Source: Heterostelium album PN500 (lineage: Eukaryota; Evosea; Eumycetozoa; Acytosteliales; Acytosteliaceae). From it: a stretch of DNA of 64,000 nucleotides. Below, piece by piece: positions 23,727 to 36,472 of the stretch. The notes beneath the pieces were generated by a model that saw only the letters and a list, made by a program, of their open reading frames with translations, ran no database searches and had not been told where the DNA came from. A program made the translations under genes and the position numbers. Numbering within the stretch: the stretch's first letter is position 1; every line of letters begins with the position of its first letter. Location of the stretch: positions 992,001 through 1,056,000 of the forward strand of contig NW_008805071.1 of the NCBI RefSeq assembly GCF_000004825.1. Direction: 5' to 3'.

Positions 23727-24617
23727 TTAGAAGCTCTTCAAGAAACCCTTCTTTTGGGCGATACGGTTGAGGGCAGCATCGGATTGGGCGTTGTTACGGA
23801 TGAAACCGCAGAAGGCAACTGAGGTTTGCTTTCCGTTGTAGATACCGTCTGGGTTGACGTGACCAATGTTGATTTGGACTGAAGCGTGATCCTTAGCAGT
23901 GATCAAACGGTTGGTGGCAGAGCTATTTAAAATTAAGTATAAAAACAACAATATTCAATTAGTTTATCTTTCATTATCTAATTTTTTTTTTTTTTCGTAT
24001 TTTATAAATAAAATAAAACAAAAACAAAGCTAGCTAGCTAACACAACACAAATTGTCTGAATTATACGAGTAATCTGTTATTGATTATTGATTGAATCTT
24101 AATAGTAAGCTGTCATTTATCATCTATTTTAGGTTCTATTATTGTTTTATCTTTTTTTGTTTATAAATTATTGTTGATCTATAATTAATTATTCTCGAGT
24201 ATCTATGTACTAAAATTGCTTAGATGCTGAATGAAAGGACCATAATCTTTTCACTAACTCTCTTTGTTGTTCGTAATTTTCAAATTCTAATCTGTCATCT
24301 TATTTTAACCTATATGTTGACAACAATTTTCTTTTTCTATAAAAACCAAGTAATTTTTGTACTGTTTTTACTATTTTTCTAACCAACCAACTAACTATTC
24401 TATTCTATTTGATTATCTGTTGTGTTCTACTAATCTATTTTTATTCTAAATTTTGTGTGTAGCGACATATTATAAATAAAAAAAAAAAATAGAAATATAT
24501 AAAAAATAAAAAAACTAAATAAATAGAGATAGATAGATAAAGTAGAGAGTAGATCAATTATACATACCACTTTCTTGGGGTGTACAATTCGATGTTTTTC
24601 TTGTCTTCGTTTTGCAT
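23727..24617 (-). CDS. rps21: 40S ribosomal protein eS21
   Basis: Two exons (24617-24568, 23922-23727) give 81 residues, the usual length of eS21. The protein starts MQNEDKKNIELYTPRK, then after the splice CSATNRLITAKDHASVQINIG, and ends in NRIAQKKGFLKSF. It is a component of the small ribosomal subunit needed for late 18S rRNA maturation in other eukaryotes. The cysteine of KCSATNR is formed across the splice (TG plus C), which confirms the join. The intron is 645 bp, long for this genome; introns of ribosomal-protein genes often host snoRNAs, though none was recognised. Codon use is GC-shifted and strongly biased, as expected of a highly expressed gene. Confidence 0.95.
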
Positions 24618-25047
24618 TCTGTTAAATCTTTATGTCTCTGTGAGAGGATCAAGTGTTCTACAGGGAGTGGGAAAAAAAGGAAAGCTCAAAAGTCTAATTT
24701 TTTTTCGTTATCACAGTGGCTAAAACTTTTTTATTTTTTTATTATTATTTTTTTTTATTTTTAATTTTTGAAAAACAAAAAATTCAAAAAAACAACATTT
24801 TCGAAAACATCAAACAATGAAAACAAAAGCATCAATAAATAGAGCCCGGGCAGAAATTTTACAACACACCAAATCACATTTTGATCAATGAATAAATCTT
24901 TATAAAGTTGACTAAAAAACTATTTGCAATTCAATGTTTGATTAATTTAATATTAACAGGTGGTAAATTTTTATTAAAATATTAATATACCTCCATTTTC
25001 TTTCAAAGAAAAGGATAGTGTGAGTAATTACTTAGGTTGATGTGATG
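24618..25047. other. Intergenic region upstream of rps21
   Basis: The gap separates the rps21 start from the end of the RFC3 gene on the same strand. It contains T and A runs and a short GC-rich patch near 24842 (gcccgggc). It presumably includes the rps21 promoter. Confidence 0.4.
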
Positions 25048-26379
25048 TTATGGTTGAAATTCCATTTGGAACTTTTTAAAGATTGCCATAAACTTGGCAA
25101 TGAATGCTTCCAAGTGAAATATTGGTTTTGTTCCTATTTGTATTCTATGTTCCTATTTATTTGTTTGTTTGTTTGTTATTTGATGCAATTTGTATGATGA
25201 TGATTAGTTAGTAAAAGAACTGGGTCAATATAAAGTTGAACTTCTAGGTTATTTTTAACATACATAAAAAGCAGCCCAATGTATAATATCATATTTAATG
25301 GTTGTATCGATCCTCTCTAGTAATGCAAATGTAAGATTCTTCATGATGATATCCGGTGGGATGCAATGACCGATGAGTTCGTAGAGTTTACCACGAATCA
25401 CTTGTAGACGTGCAGGACTCTGCTCTGTGATCATGTCGTTGGCGACGTTGAAGATGGCGCTCTCCCAGTCGAGTAGCGGAAGTTCGTTCGTTTGGAAGGG
25501 ATACTCTTTGGTCTTCTTTGATTCGAGTAGTAGAAGAGCATATCTCAGATTACCGTTGGATCTCTCAGCAAAGTGACCGGCAACCTCGGCAGACAAATCG
25601 AAACGCTCCTTCTTTGCAACGTTTTGCAACACCTTGACAATCTCTTCTTTGGTTGGTGCCGGTACACGAATACCCATACATCTCGATCTAATTGGATCGA
25701 TTACCTTTGAAGTGCTATCGCAACATAGAATCAAACGACAAAAGTTGGCATACTTCTCCATTGTTCTTCTGAGTGCATGTTGTGCATCCTTTGACAACTT
25801 GTCAACTTCATTCAATATTACAACTAATAGTTATTATTGTATAATGATTATAGTGATAGAGTATATTAGTTTAGTTTTGTTTGTTTAATGTTGATTTTTA
25901 AGGACTGCTTACTTTTAAAATTACCAAAAGATTGTGAATCGATTGGTGGTGACTGTGCAATGTCTTTGATGATACTCTGAATGACAAGACGGTCGTATGA
26001 GCCTGCTTCGCCAGGGTTGATCTCTATGTGATAGGGTGAACTAACTGTTGTAACCTGTATACTCTTGCTAGACGATGGGTGTTTGAATGTTTTGTTTTCA
26101 ATCTTTACTTTTAGACAGTTGGCACCGTAAATCTCTTTCAAAGTAGCCATCACTCTTGTCTTCTTACCAGCACCCGAAGGTCCATATACGAGCAAATGTG
26201 GAAAATCACCACCTAATATCTAAAAATATATATAAATCATCATTAGAATGGTACTAAACTAAATTTAGTTCGTTGACCAACTTTATAAAACCTACCATAT
26301 TCTTTAGATTCTCTGATATATCTTTATGATAATCCATTTGATCCAACGATGTTGGTTTATATTTATCTATCCACAACAT
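25048..26379 (-). CDS. rfc3: Replication factor C subunit 3 (clamp loader)
   Basis: Four exons (26379-26296, 26219-25913, 25823-25264, 25152-25048) give 351 residues, close to the human protein. It begins MLWIDKYKPTSLDQMDYH. The Walker A is GPSGAGKKTR, with the GKK seen in this subunit. The Walker B region is changed to VILNEVDKL, and the SRC motif is present (DPIRSRCMGIRVPAP). The last exon supplies the conserved end EHRIQIGTKPIFHLEAFIAKFM; without it the chain would stop right after AAFY. RFC loads PCNA on primed DNA during replication and repair; this subunit (human RFC3, yeast Rfc5) is part of the core shared with the Rad17, Ctf18 and Elg1 loaders. All splice joins keep frame. Confidence 0.93.
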
Positions 26380-26882
26380 ATTTATATCTATATACTATAC
26401 TAAACTAAAATAATTATATTAAATTAAAAAATATAACAAATATCGAGATGAATTAAAAAATAATATGAACAAATTTAAAAATTTTAAATTGCCCGCTTAA
26501 ATCTCATTTTTTTTTACTAAGAAAAATTTAAACTCTTAATATTATTAAAATACGAATAATAATAATGAAGTTTAGATACTAAAAAGAAACGAACGAAATG
26601 ATGATATATTTAAATAAAAACAATTTATTGATATTTATTTTTTAAAAATGAATAATTACTTTAGTAATCGAGTAAAAAAAATAAAGGGATAAATTTCTCC
26701 CCAAAGTGTATGTATAAATAGATAAAGGTGGTGAGAAGTATGTTTGAACTTCTTTTGATTCCTATATATATAAATGTATATTATTTTTTTAAAAAATTGA
26801 TTGTAAAAATCAAGGTTTGATCAGTTGGGTTGATTAGTTTGTTGGTTGGTGGTTTTGAATTGTTTTGTTGTTCGTTGTCAAT
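26380..26882. other. Intergenic AT-rich DNA
   Basis: The gap lies between the RFC3 start and the end of the histidine-phosphatase gene. Nothing recognisable is present beyond T-runs and a small GGTTGG-type repeat near 26825-26855. Confidence 0.4.
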
Positions 26883-28657
26883 CTATTCTTGATCGTCAAC
26901 AGTGGCAACTGGGAAAAATATGATTTCTCTGGGTAATCTCTTGCGATCCTCACCAGAGGATTTCTTTTCAATCAGACTAAAACTGGTACGGACAATCGAT
27001 GCGTTCTTAAGCTCCAATTGAATCCATTTGAAGTTTTGGTGTGACGATTGTTCCGATTGGGTGATATCGTCGGGGGTGTTTGTGTTGCAGAATACTGAGA
27101 TTGGTGGTCTTTTACATAAAAGAAGACTTAGAATAGTCTTTAGTGTAAGAGAATGTGAAACTACCAAAATATGAAATTCCTTGGGTGGTGTATTTGATTT
27201 TGATAAACTGGAACTGCTATTGTTATTATTGGTGTTGCTGGTGATGTTGATGTTGTTGAAAGCAAAGTTGATGTTGGTGGTATCTGTTTCACCGTTTTGA
27301 TGTTCATTCGAAGAAATGGAAGATGCTGAAGAGGTAGATGAAGAAAGAGAGGATTGAGATGATGTGGAAGAGGTAGAGAGTGAAGAGTGTGTCGAGGATG
27401 GAGAAGAGATTGAATTTTGGTTATCAAGATCCAAAGATTGATTTGTAATTGATGCTATTGGTTGTTCTAAATCTGCATTGGCAGAGATTGCGAATTGTGG
27501 TTGTTGAAGTTGGTTGATATTGACATTATTGTCTTCTCTTCCAATTGTTAAATATTTCTGGGGAACCTGTTTCAAAATGAATTGAAAGGCTTCTTTTGCG
27601 CGTTTAATGAGTTTGTGTTTGGATTCGAGTTTTAATTCCTTCTGTGGAAGGTGTTTGAGAATGTTGGCAGAGGACAGCTTGTTGCTGGACGATGTCTGCA
27701 TGGTGAGAGAATCTACCGATGTCACTGAGGAAATGGCAGGAGATGTTGGTGTAATGATAGAGTTGATGTTTGATTTCTGTGAGAGAATGTTCTGGAGTTG
27801 GATCATTTTCTTTGCCTCTGGGAGCTCTTCCCAGTTGACAAATTGTCGAAGATCTACACCCTCCAACTTGCCAAGATAACGCTCACGAAGTAACGGTGTT
27901 GTGATGATGGAATTGACTGCTGGCGCTGCTTTGCCACCATTGAATTGGTCGACAATGATCGAAGCTGTCTCATAGGCACGGTCTAAATCCGATGAAATCA
28001 CCAAATCGATGTGCGAATGATCCTGACGTAGTCGTTCACCAGCCAAAACCGCTTGTTGTCTGCCTTTGGCATTGAGAGGGATATTTAAATGACCTTGCAA
28101 TATACCGTTCTTATTGAAATCTGTTTCTCCATGTCTAATTGTATTTGTATTATTATGAATTGAACCAACCAAGCAAGCAATCATATAAATGTGAATGAAT
28201 GAAAATAAAGAAAAAAAAAAAGAGAGGAATGTTAAATCAAACATGTTTTAATAGGAGCAATACATACACTTATTCATTAGTTTAAATGCGCTATAATTAA
28301 TTATCTTTTTTCAAAAGCTATGAGCCACCTTTTTTTTTTTAATATTTGTTTTTTTTATATGACTTGTTCAAATTAATTTTGTGTAGTTTACATCTCAAAC
28401 AAATAAACAAACACAATATAATTGGATTTAATTTAGAGAGTCGTCCTTTTTTTTTTTAAAGAAAAGCCGCAGACGCACCATTATGCATTTGTAAAATGCC
28501 ATTACGATCATTTTTAATGTAATTAAAGATAGATAGGTTGTAGGGGTGAAACATATTTTCAATAACAAGATAATAATTAAGGGAATTTAAATGAATAGTA
28601 AGTACGCCATTCTTGTACATCAATTAAAACTTACCTAACAAATGTTATTAGAACCAT
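26883..28657 (-). CDS. Histidine-phosphatase superfamily (PGM-like) protein
   Basis: Two exons (28657-28635 and 28134-26883) give 424 residues. The tiny 23-nt first exon encodes MVLITFV and ends in AG, which with the next A completes the Arg of the catalytic RHGET. This rebuilds the usual beta-strand-RHG start, followed by NGILQGHLNIPLNAKGRQQA. Reading straight through from an ATG at 28244 gives an unnatural hydrophobic leader instead. The second His lies in HILVVSHSLTLKTIL, and the arginine in SSDLDRAYETA. Between these sits a long Ser/Thr/Asn-rich insert of about 150 residues. The family includes phosphoglycerate mutase, fructose-2,6-bisphosphatase and broad phosphatases; the substrate cannot be told. 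It is likely cytosolic. Confidence 0.82.
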
Positions 28658-30599
28658 AATTTACATATTATTTGCTACACTAATAATAACAAAATAAAGT
28701 TTTTCTTTTACTAATTACTCGTACGATTATTGCTGTTATTGTACTGTTACTATTATTCTTTTTTTTTTTCTGTTTGTTGCTACTGAAACTAAATATTTAT
28801 TATTGTTATTTATATTTATATTAGATATGTTGTTTTTTTTTTGTTTTTACTTTAAATATTATTATTATTCTATTGTATATTTTGGGTTTTTAGATTTATA
28901 AAAGAAAAAAAAAAAAAAAAGGAAAGATAGAAAGATAGAAAGAATTTAAAGAAAGTAGGTATTAATAATGAATGCACTTCATGGTTATCCAGATATATAA
29001 ATAGAAATTGTAGAAGTATGATCATTTATAAATTTTTATTGTATTTTTTAAAAAAATAAACAATTATCATTAAAATTGGGTTTGGTTGTTGTTTGTTTGG
29101 TTGTTATTGTTAAGTTTGAAACAAAAAAAAAAAAAAAAAAAAAAAGATTAGTTGATTCAATAAACTATCTATTATCACTCGTAAAAGCAGTAATAAAATA
29201 ATTGTAGAATCTTAATAAAGACAAATGATCATATAAAATAGTAGATTGTACTATATAGTTTTAATATTTACCTTTTAGTTTTGTGTTTATATGTTTATGT
29301 TTTTTTATGAACTGTTCAATTAATATTGATATACTCGGTTATTATTATTATTATTATATTACTATTAGATGTTACTGTTACTTTTCTATAATTTAAATAA
29401 ATAAATAAATAATATAAATATAAATATTTCTGAATCTAAATGTATATGTTTATATATTGATTATATTTAATGAGTAATGTTGATTCTTTCTTTCTTTTTC
29501 TATTAAATTGTAGATATAAATAATAATATAGTTATTATTATATTATTACTTGTTTTGTTTGTTGATTTGTTTGTAAATGAAATTTAATTGGATAGACGAT
29601 GGATAATTATTATTTTGAATGGTGTGTTTTTTGATGCAATATGTTGTTTTATTGTTGTTGTTGTTGTTGTCGTTGTGTTGTGTTTATTTATGTAAATGTA
29701 ATGTTTGTTTGTTTGTTTGTGTGGGTGTGCAAGCTATTGTTTGTGAAAAAACAATATAATAAAAAAGAAGGAAAAGAACGGTGTTCGATAAACAAAATTA
29801 AATAAATAGTTTGGTTTTTTTGTTTATTTTTTTTGTTTTGTGTTGTTTGTTGATTTATGTTTTTTATTTATCTATTGTTATTTATTTGTTTGTTTGTAAG
29901 TGTGGAAAAATGAAAAATGATTCTTGTTATTTTTTGACTTTGATGTTTTTTTTTTAAATGAGGGGGAGGGAATTTCATTTGCAAATAGTTTTTCTAGTTA
30001 AAAAAACAATTTTTTTGGAGGGAGTCATACCAGCGCCATACACCAGCCCATTTCAAAAATATAAAATCATCATTACGTGACGAATTTCTCAAAATACAAT
30101 GAGATTCAAAAACTCTAAAAAATCAGCACTGAACTTTTTTTTTTTAAGTGTGGTCTTCCTTTGCAACACTTTTCTCAGATGTTTTGAGATTTTGGAAGTT
30201 TTTTGATTTTTCGATTTTAATTGGCCAGGTAGTGGTTTGGAACACATAGATTTTAGAACTTTCATGTATGAATTTGACAAAAATAACACCCAACATACTT
30301 TTTTTAATGGAAATAAGAAATAAGAATTAGTAAAAGCAAAAAAGAAGTTTTTTTTTGGTTTGACCAAATAAAATATAATAAATAATTAAGTATTGAAATC
30401 TAAATTAATAAAATAGAAATTTGAAATTTATCTATTATTATCTGATTGTATTATTATATAAATATCTTTAATTGTTATTTTTTTTATTTTTTTTTAAATA
30501 CATGTGAATTTGTGTTTTGTGTGTGAAAGTTTTGAGATTGATTGCTTGATTGATTGATTGATCTAATGGCCGATTGATTGATTTGATTGATTCAATTAC
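28658..30599. other. Intergenic region upstream of the histidine phosphatase
   Basis: About 1.9 kb without a supported gene. The minus strand is rich in A and C, like a leader or promoter. A Lys-rich minus-strand open frame (about 30367-30089) starts only at TTG and is not called. A small GC patch at about 30020-30050 (ggagggagtcataccagcgcc) is unexplained and might be a small RNA. Confidence 0.4.
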
Positions 30600-32051
30600 T
30601 TAGTTATCTTTTAAGATTTCACGTGATGTAATTAAACGCATTACGGCATCGGAACCTTCAAGAATACGATGTACACGAGTGTCACGAAGATATCTCTCTA
30701 TTGGGTAGTCTTTGAGGTATCCGTATCCACCGTGTAGCTGGAGTGCCTCGTCACAGATCTCAAAGCAGGTGTCACAGGTGAAGAGTTTCGCCATGGCAAT
30801 GTAGACGGCGGCTTGTTGGTCTTTGGCATCCAACATCTTGGCAGAGTTACGGAGCATGGTACGCGCTGCGTACAACTTGGTGGCCATGTCGGCCAGCTTG
30901 AATTGGATCGACTGGAAGTTGGCAAGTGGCTGTCCGAATTGCTTACGCACCTTGAGGTGGTCACGCGCCGCTACTAAACTGGCTTGTGCGCCACCAAGCG
31001 AGCAAGCACCGATATTCAAACGACCGCCATTCAGTGCATTCATTGCGATATTGAAACCTTGACCTTCCTTTCCGATCAGGTTGGCGACTGGCACACGACA
31101 GTCCTCCATGATGACGGCACGAGTCGGCTGAGTGTTCCATCCGAGTTTCTCCTCTTTCTTACCGAACGACAGTCCCGGAGTGTCTTTCTCGATCAACAAA
31201 CAACTGATTCCCTTGGCACCTTTCTCGCCGGTACGCACCATCACAAGGTAGACATCACTCTCGCCACCGCCACTAATGAATGCCTTGGATCCATTCAACA
31301 CGAAATGATCGCCATCTCTAACGGCTTTAGTGGAGAGTGATGCTGCATCCGATCCACTTCCTGGTTCCGTCAGACAATACGATGATAGCGATTCCATCTT
31401 GGTCAGAGATGGAAGATATTTATGTCTTTGTTCATTTGTTCCATAGATATCAATTAATCCTGCACACATACTAATTTAATCAATCAGTTAATAATTTGAT
31501 TAGTTTCCTTCTCTTTCAACTCTAAAAAAAGTAAATTATATTACTTACTTGTGAATACTGATATAGGCAGTGGTAGATACATCTGCAGATGAGAGTGCTT
31601 CAAAGATGATGGTTGCATCCTCACGTGAAAGACCTGAACCACCAACCTCTGGGTCAACGTAGATACCACCGAAACCGAGTTCAGCAGCTTCTCTCATGAC
31701 CTCCTTTGGGAAGAACTCTTCTTGATCCCATTTTGGTGCGAAAGGTAGCATCTTTTCATTTGCAAAGTTCAATGCCATCGTTTGGAATTCTTTTTGTTCA
31801 TCTGTCAATCCAACTGATGCTATATGTATGTATAATGTATTTGTTTATAAATATATGTTAGCTATAAATACTACTATTCTTTTAAAAGAAATAAACTATG
31901 TATTATTGTATTTTACAAAAAAAAACATACGATCTGGTACTATATTTAAGAAGTTACGCTTAGTGACTACATTACGGTTGACCGAACCAAACAGAGAGGT
32001 AGTCAATGATTGAGTGAATCTCTTATTCAACAATGATCTTCCTAGCATCAT
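30600..32051 (-). CDS. acad8: Isobutyryl-CoA dehydrogenase, mitochondrial
   Basis: Three exons (32051-31931, 31819-31549, 31470-30600) give 420 residues. The N terminus ([18 protein letters not shown], many Arg/Ser, no acid) is a mitochondrial presequence. The mature part is an acyl-CoA dehydrogenase: [13 protein letters not shown] for FAD contact, [56 protein letters not shown] and [14 protein letters not shown], whose Glu is at the catalytic position of the isobutyryl-CoA branch. The segment [14 protein letters not shown] spans a splice and matches ACAD8. The enzyme oxidises isobutyryl-CoA to methacrylyl-CoA in valine breakdown in the matrix, passing electrons to ETF. Confidence 0.9.
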
Positions 32052-32354
32052 TTCTTTCTAATTCTTATATATGATAGTAGTATTACTATTAATATTAAAA
32101 ATAGAAAACAAAAAGTAAATTAAATGAAAATAATCATTGTTTTTTTTTTGATAAAAAAACGATATCACATTAAATTGTTGTCAGATTTTTTGTTTGGGAA
32201 ATTTCACTACTTTTTTTAAAATAAATCTAACAGATCAGATAGAGATATCCAACACAATACACAACTTTTTTTTTTATCGCAATTTTATATTAAAAATATT
32301 ATATATTTAGAAAAAAAAAAACTATTTTTTATAATATTTATTTGTTTTAAAAAT
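32052..32354. other. Short AT-rich intergenic gap
   Basis: The gap lies between the ACAD8 start and the end of the patatin gene. It contains poly-T and poly-A runs and no recognisable element. Confidence 0.4.
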
Positions 32355-33701
32355 TTACATTATTGAACAGTAATAACTACTCCTCGTGGCTATAGTTACA
32401 CCGATGGTATCTGTTTCTGTTGTGGTGGTAGTTGTTGTTGTTGTTGTAACAGATGGTTGTGAATTATTTTGTTTATCGTCGTTAGCATCAATGTTTTCTT
32501 GTGGTGGAACGTCGCTTGGCATTGGCACGAATGATGGTGATGTTGTTGGTGTCTTGACAGAGAGGATCTCTTTCTTGTTGAACCAGAATTTACCGATCCA
32601 CTCGATTGTCGATGCAAGATCGACATTGTTGGCAACCTCCTCCAACATTGGGATGTATTTTGGTTGGTCGAGATCGATCACCTTGGGTAACAATGGGTCG
32701 ACACGATGGTATTGTGATCCCAAGAGTTGTGCGCACTGGTAGTCGGATATCTCCACACCCGAGTCCAACAACATATCGACCAGTGTTGGTGCCCACTGAG
32801 CCAATCCCCACTCTCCTTTGCCGTACTGCTCTGGCGAGACAAATTTACCATCACGTCCTGTCGATAGCGATAGCACTACAATGTTCTTGAGTGGCACACC
32901 AGAGGAGATGGCACTGGTGATAGCACAGAGCGATGGATTATTGGCGTAGACACCACCGTCTACGAATCCCTGATAGATGGGGAAGTAGGTTGGTGCAGCG
33001 CTAGTTCTGAGAGCGACATCGACTGCTGTGTGATTGTTGGTTTTCGAGTGGTGAAGATTGTGGAAGAATCTTGGTGCCCAGCGTCTGTGTGTTGGATCCT
33101 TGATTTGTGGTGGAATGATCTCAAAGTCCTCCTCGATGAATGAATTGTGAAGGTGACCTTCGATGATCGGAGTTGGTGGTTGCTCTTCGTCACCCGGCAC
33201 GTTGGTGGAGTGATTGTCGAGCTGGAAGCTTGGAATCAAGACCTTCTTTGGAAGATCTTTGAGTCGCACGTCACCGAGCTCGTCGGTCAACACCTGCTTC
33301 AACTTTAAATTGGTGTATGCCGGTGCAATTGCAGCATCCAACGAGGTAATCTCATGAATCCATGATTTGTAAAAGATTTCTGGTGCAATCTTCTTAAAGA
33401 ATGCTTGGGTTTCATCGTTTGATTTTCCGGCTGCCAACACCAAGGCCAGAATACCACCTGCTGAGGCACCAGTTATCAGATCAACATGATCCAAAAACGT
33501 TGGGAATACCTTTATAATTCTTGATAATATTACTGATTCAATAATTGATCTAACACCTCCACCATCAAGAGATAGAATACAATAGGTTCCTAAAAAAAAT
33601 AAATGATAAATTAAAATATTATTATTATTTGGTTTTTTTTTTATAAATTAATATTTATGTTTAGAAATTCTTTCTTAATATTTACCTTTTTTCTTTGTCA
33701 T
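32355..33701 (-). CDS. Patatin-like phospholipase with C-terminal CAAX box
   Basis: Two exons (33701-33686, only 16 nt; 33589-32355) give 416 residues. Motifs are in the usual order: the oxyanion loop LDGGGVRS at about residues 13-20, the nucleophile elbow GASAGG at about 48-53, and the dyad aspartate in FVDGGVYANNP. These define a Ser-Asp dyad lipid acyl hydrolase, probably a phospholipase A2-like enzyme. The N terminus MTKKKGTYCILSLDGGG is formed by the splice. The tail is Pro/Thr-rich and ends SSYYCSIM; CSIM fits a CAAX box, with Met favouring farnesylation, so the enzyme may be tethered to membranes. A second cysteine for palmitoylation is absent near it. The substrate is unknown. Confidence 0.87.
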
Positions 33702-36472
33702 TTAGTGAAAATTATTTACTTTTGAAAAATATAGAATATAAAATTATAATATAATTGGTGAAGAAATAGAATAGAGTAAAATTTAATAAATATATATATT
33801 ATAGAATGATGAGGATATTTTAAAGTACTGTAGTTTCTATAATAAAAGACTATTAACTATAATAGTAGTGCTAAGGAAATTTTAAATATTATGTACAAAT
33901 CTAATGAAAATGGAATTGGAATTAATTTGTAAAGATTAAAGTTAGTCAAAAATGTATTATTTCACTCCAAAGGAGGTATCGCTTCTTTACTTTGTTTCAA
34001 ATGAAAAGAACAATAAATAAAGTTATAAAAAAAAATAAAATGTACTGTACACTGATATTTTACAAACAAAAAATTGAATGAATATTAAATTATCGAGGTA
34101 GAGGTAATGTTATAATTGATATCTATTAAATATCTTGGGTAAGGATATTATTATGAATAATTTGATATTGAAAGATAATTAAATTGAAATTTGATTTTTA
34201 ATTGTTATTGTTATTGTTGTTTGTTAATTTTTGTAACGGAATAACAGAATGAAAAGTAATTATAATTAAATATTTGATTCTTTAATTGGGATATGATATA
34301 ATTTTTTTAAAAAAATTAATATGTTTATGTTTATGTGATGAAAAAAAAAAAAAAACAAATAATAAACGAAAAAGAGGGAATTTCCCTTTTACCTGGGTGG
34401 CTGTGTTATATAAGTGTAGTGCCAATGTAAGTTATACTAATTATTGTTACAAGTTTGGTTTGTGGGTGTCAATTTTTGTTGTTTTTTTTTTTAATATTTA
34501 TATTAATTGACATTATTTATTTCAAAATGGATCTTGATAAATAAAGAAACAGGTATGCATACTTTTATAAAATCTTTGATGTTGTTGTTGTATTTGTTAT
34601 GGTTAATTATTATTGATTAGGGTATAGTGTTGATAATAATGGTTGGAGATAACATTCGATCCTCTTTGTTTTGTTTTTTAAATATCACTCTTAGTTAATC
34701 TAAATACAATTCTACTCTATTACTATTTATTTTATTTGTTATAGTTGTTGATGTTGTTATTGTTATTATTATTATTATTATTTCCAACCAATATTTATCT
34801 ATTTTTTCTGCCCCTACACACCAGCTCAATCTAACTATGAATCTTAAAAATAAATAGAATCAGGTGGAACTCTTTATATCACCATTCAATATTTTATTAT
34901 TATTATTATTATTATTACTGATGATAAATATAATAATAATTATTATTATTATTATTGATGTAGTACCAAAATAAAAACTTTACTAATTTTAATTTCTTAT
35001 AGTTATAAAAAAAAAAAAACAAAAAACAACAAACAAATAAGAGGAGTAAGCAAAGAAACAATTTAAAACCATGAATGTTGCTGTGTGACCAAATTTATAT
35101 ACACACCAACACACACTATCTGTATTTGAAATTATAAATAGGGTGTTGTCAACATAACAAAAAAAAAAAAACAAAAAAAAAAATATTAATTGGCAATATA
35201 CATTCTATATTGTTTTTGGTGGTTGTTTTATTTGTATATTGATAATTTGTGTGTGTTGTTTTTTATTATATTCTAAATTGAATTATTTGTTTGCACAAAA
35301 GCGCAATCATTTGTTTGACTATAGTTGCAATAGAAGGTGGGAGTGAAGTACATAAATCTTAAAATTTACTTGTATATTTAATCGAAACAACAATAAGAAA
35401 AAAAAAAAAAAAAATCAAACAAACAAACAGATAATTATATCTATTAAAGATATTATTTTATAAAATAAAAATAAAATATATTATTGAATACCTACGGATA
35501 GAATTAGAGACTTAAAGAATTAATGATTAATTAAAATATATTATTATAGTACAATTTTATTTTTTTTTATATTATTATATATATAAATATTATTTACAGA
35601 TATTATTTTAAAAATATTTACAAAGACACTCGTGTTTAGTAATAATATATAAATATATTCGAATATGGAATTAGTTTTTATAAATTTTTTAAGGATGGTA
35701 ATTACCATCTTATAAACACTTTTTGGGGCGTCTAAATTAAAAAAAAAACAATTAATTAAAAAAAAACCTGCAAAAAATTTAATCAAATTTGTTTTTTTTT
35801 TTTTTTTTTTGAATTCCCAAAATTATAAGGAGTTTTATTGTATTGTTTTCATTCCCAAAAATCTTGATTGTTTCAAATAATCTCATCTTGATGCAGTGTG
35901 CTGACATAGTGATTCATTAAGCTCTACCACCAAAAGACTATTTTTTATTGTCAATTTTCAATCAAAATAATGACACACAATCTTAGATCGTTTTAAAAAC
36001 CTAAATATTATATTTTTTTGACAATTATTGATTTTAATTTTTATTTCTATTACCTTTTTTTTAAAAACCAAAAATGATAATAATAATAAAATAAAAAAAA
36101 TTAGGTTGTAGATTTTAAGTTAATTGTATTGAAAAAAAAACAACACCAAAGATTATCCTGTTACAATAGGATGTTCCAATTTAGTATCTTTGTTTATACT
36201 TTTATTATATATCAGTTCAAACATTCTTAAATCTCTTGTTTTTAATTACATAAAAAAATTGTTTATAATCGATTTATTAAAATTTGTTTGGTGATTGAGC
36301 TTGATAGGGGTCGACCTTGATATATTGAGTGGTCATGATTGTTTTGTGACCTAAAGGTTAGTGGTGAAGTAGTTTGGTTGTCGGTGTAGTTTGGAGGGGA
36401 AAAAAAAAAGATGTAATATCGACCTCTTTTGTGAAATATATATGATTATTTTTGTTGTTGTTATTATTTTTT
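33702..36472. other. Long intergenic region without a clear gene
   Basis: About 2.8 kb of AT-rich DNA with many trinucleotide (ATT) and homopolymer runs. The minus strand is A/C-biased near the patatin start, suggesting promoter and leader. A short inverted repeat (ATCCT and AGGAT) lies near 36155-36175. No open frame has a good start and coding-like composition. Confidence 0.45.

Noticed and set aside
28135-28244. N-terminal extension of the histidine phosphatase as a membrane anchor
   Set aside because: The micro-exon at 28635-28657 restores the normal family start, so this stretch is intron.
30089-30367. Lys-rich 92-codon minus-strand frame
   Set aside because: It begins only at TTG, has AT-driven codon content and no splice partner.
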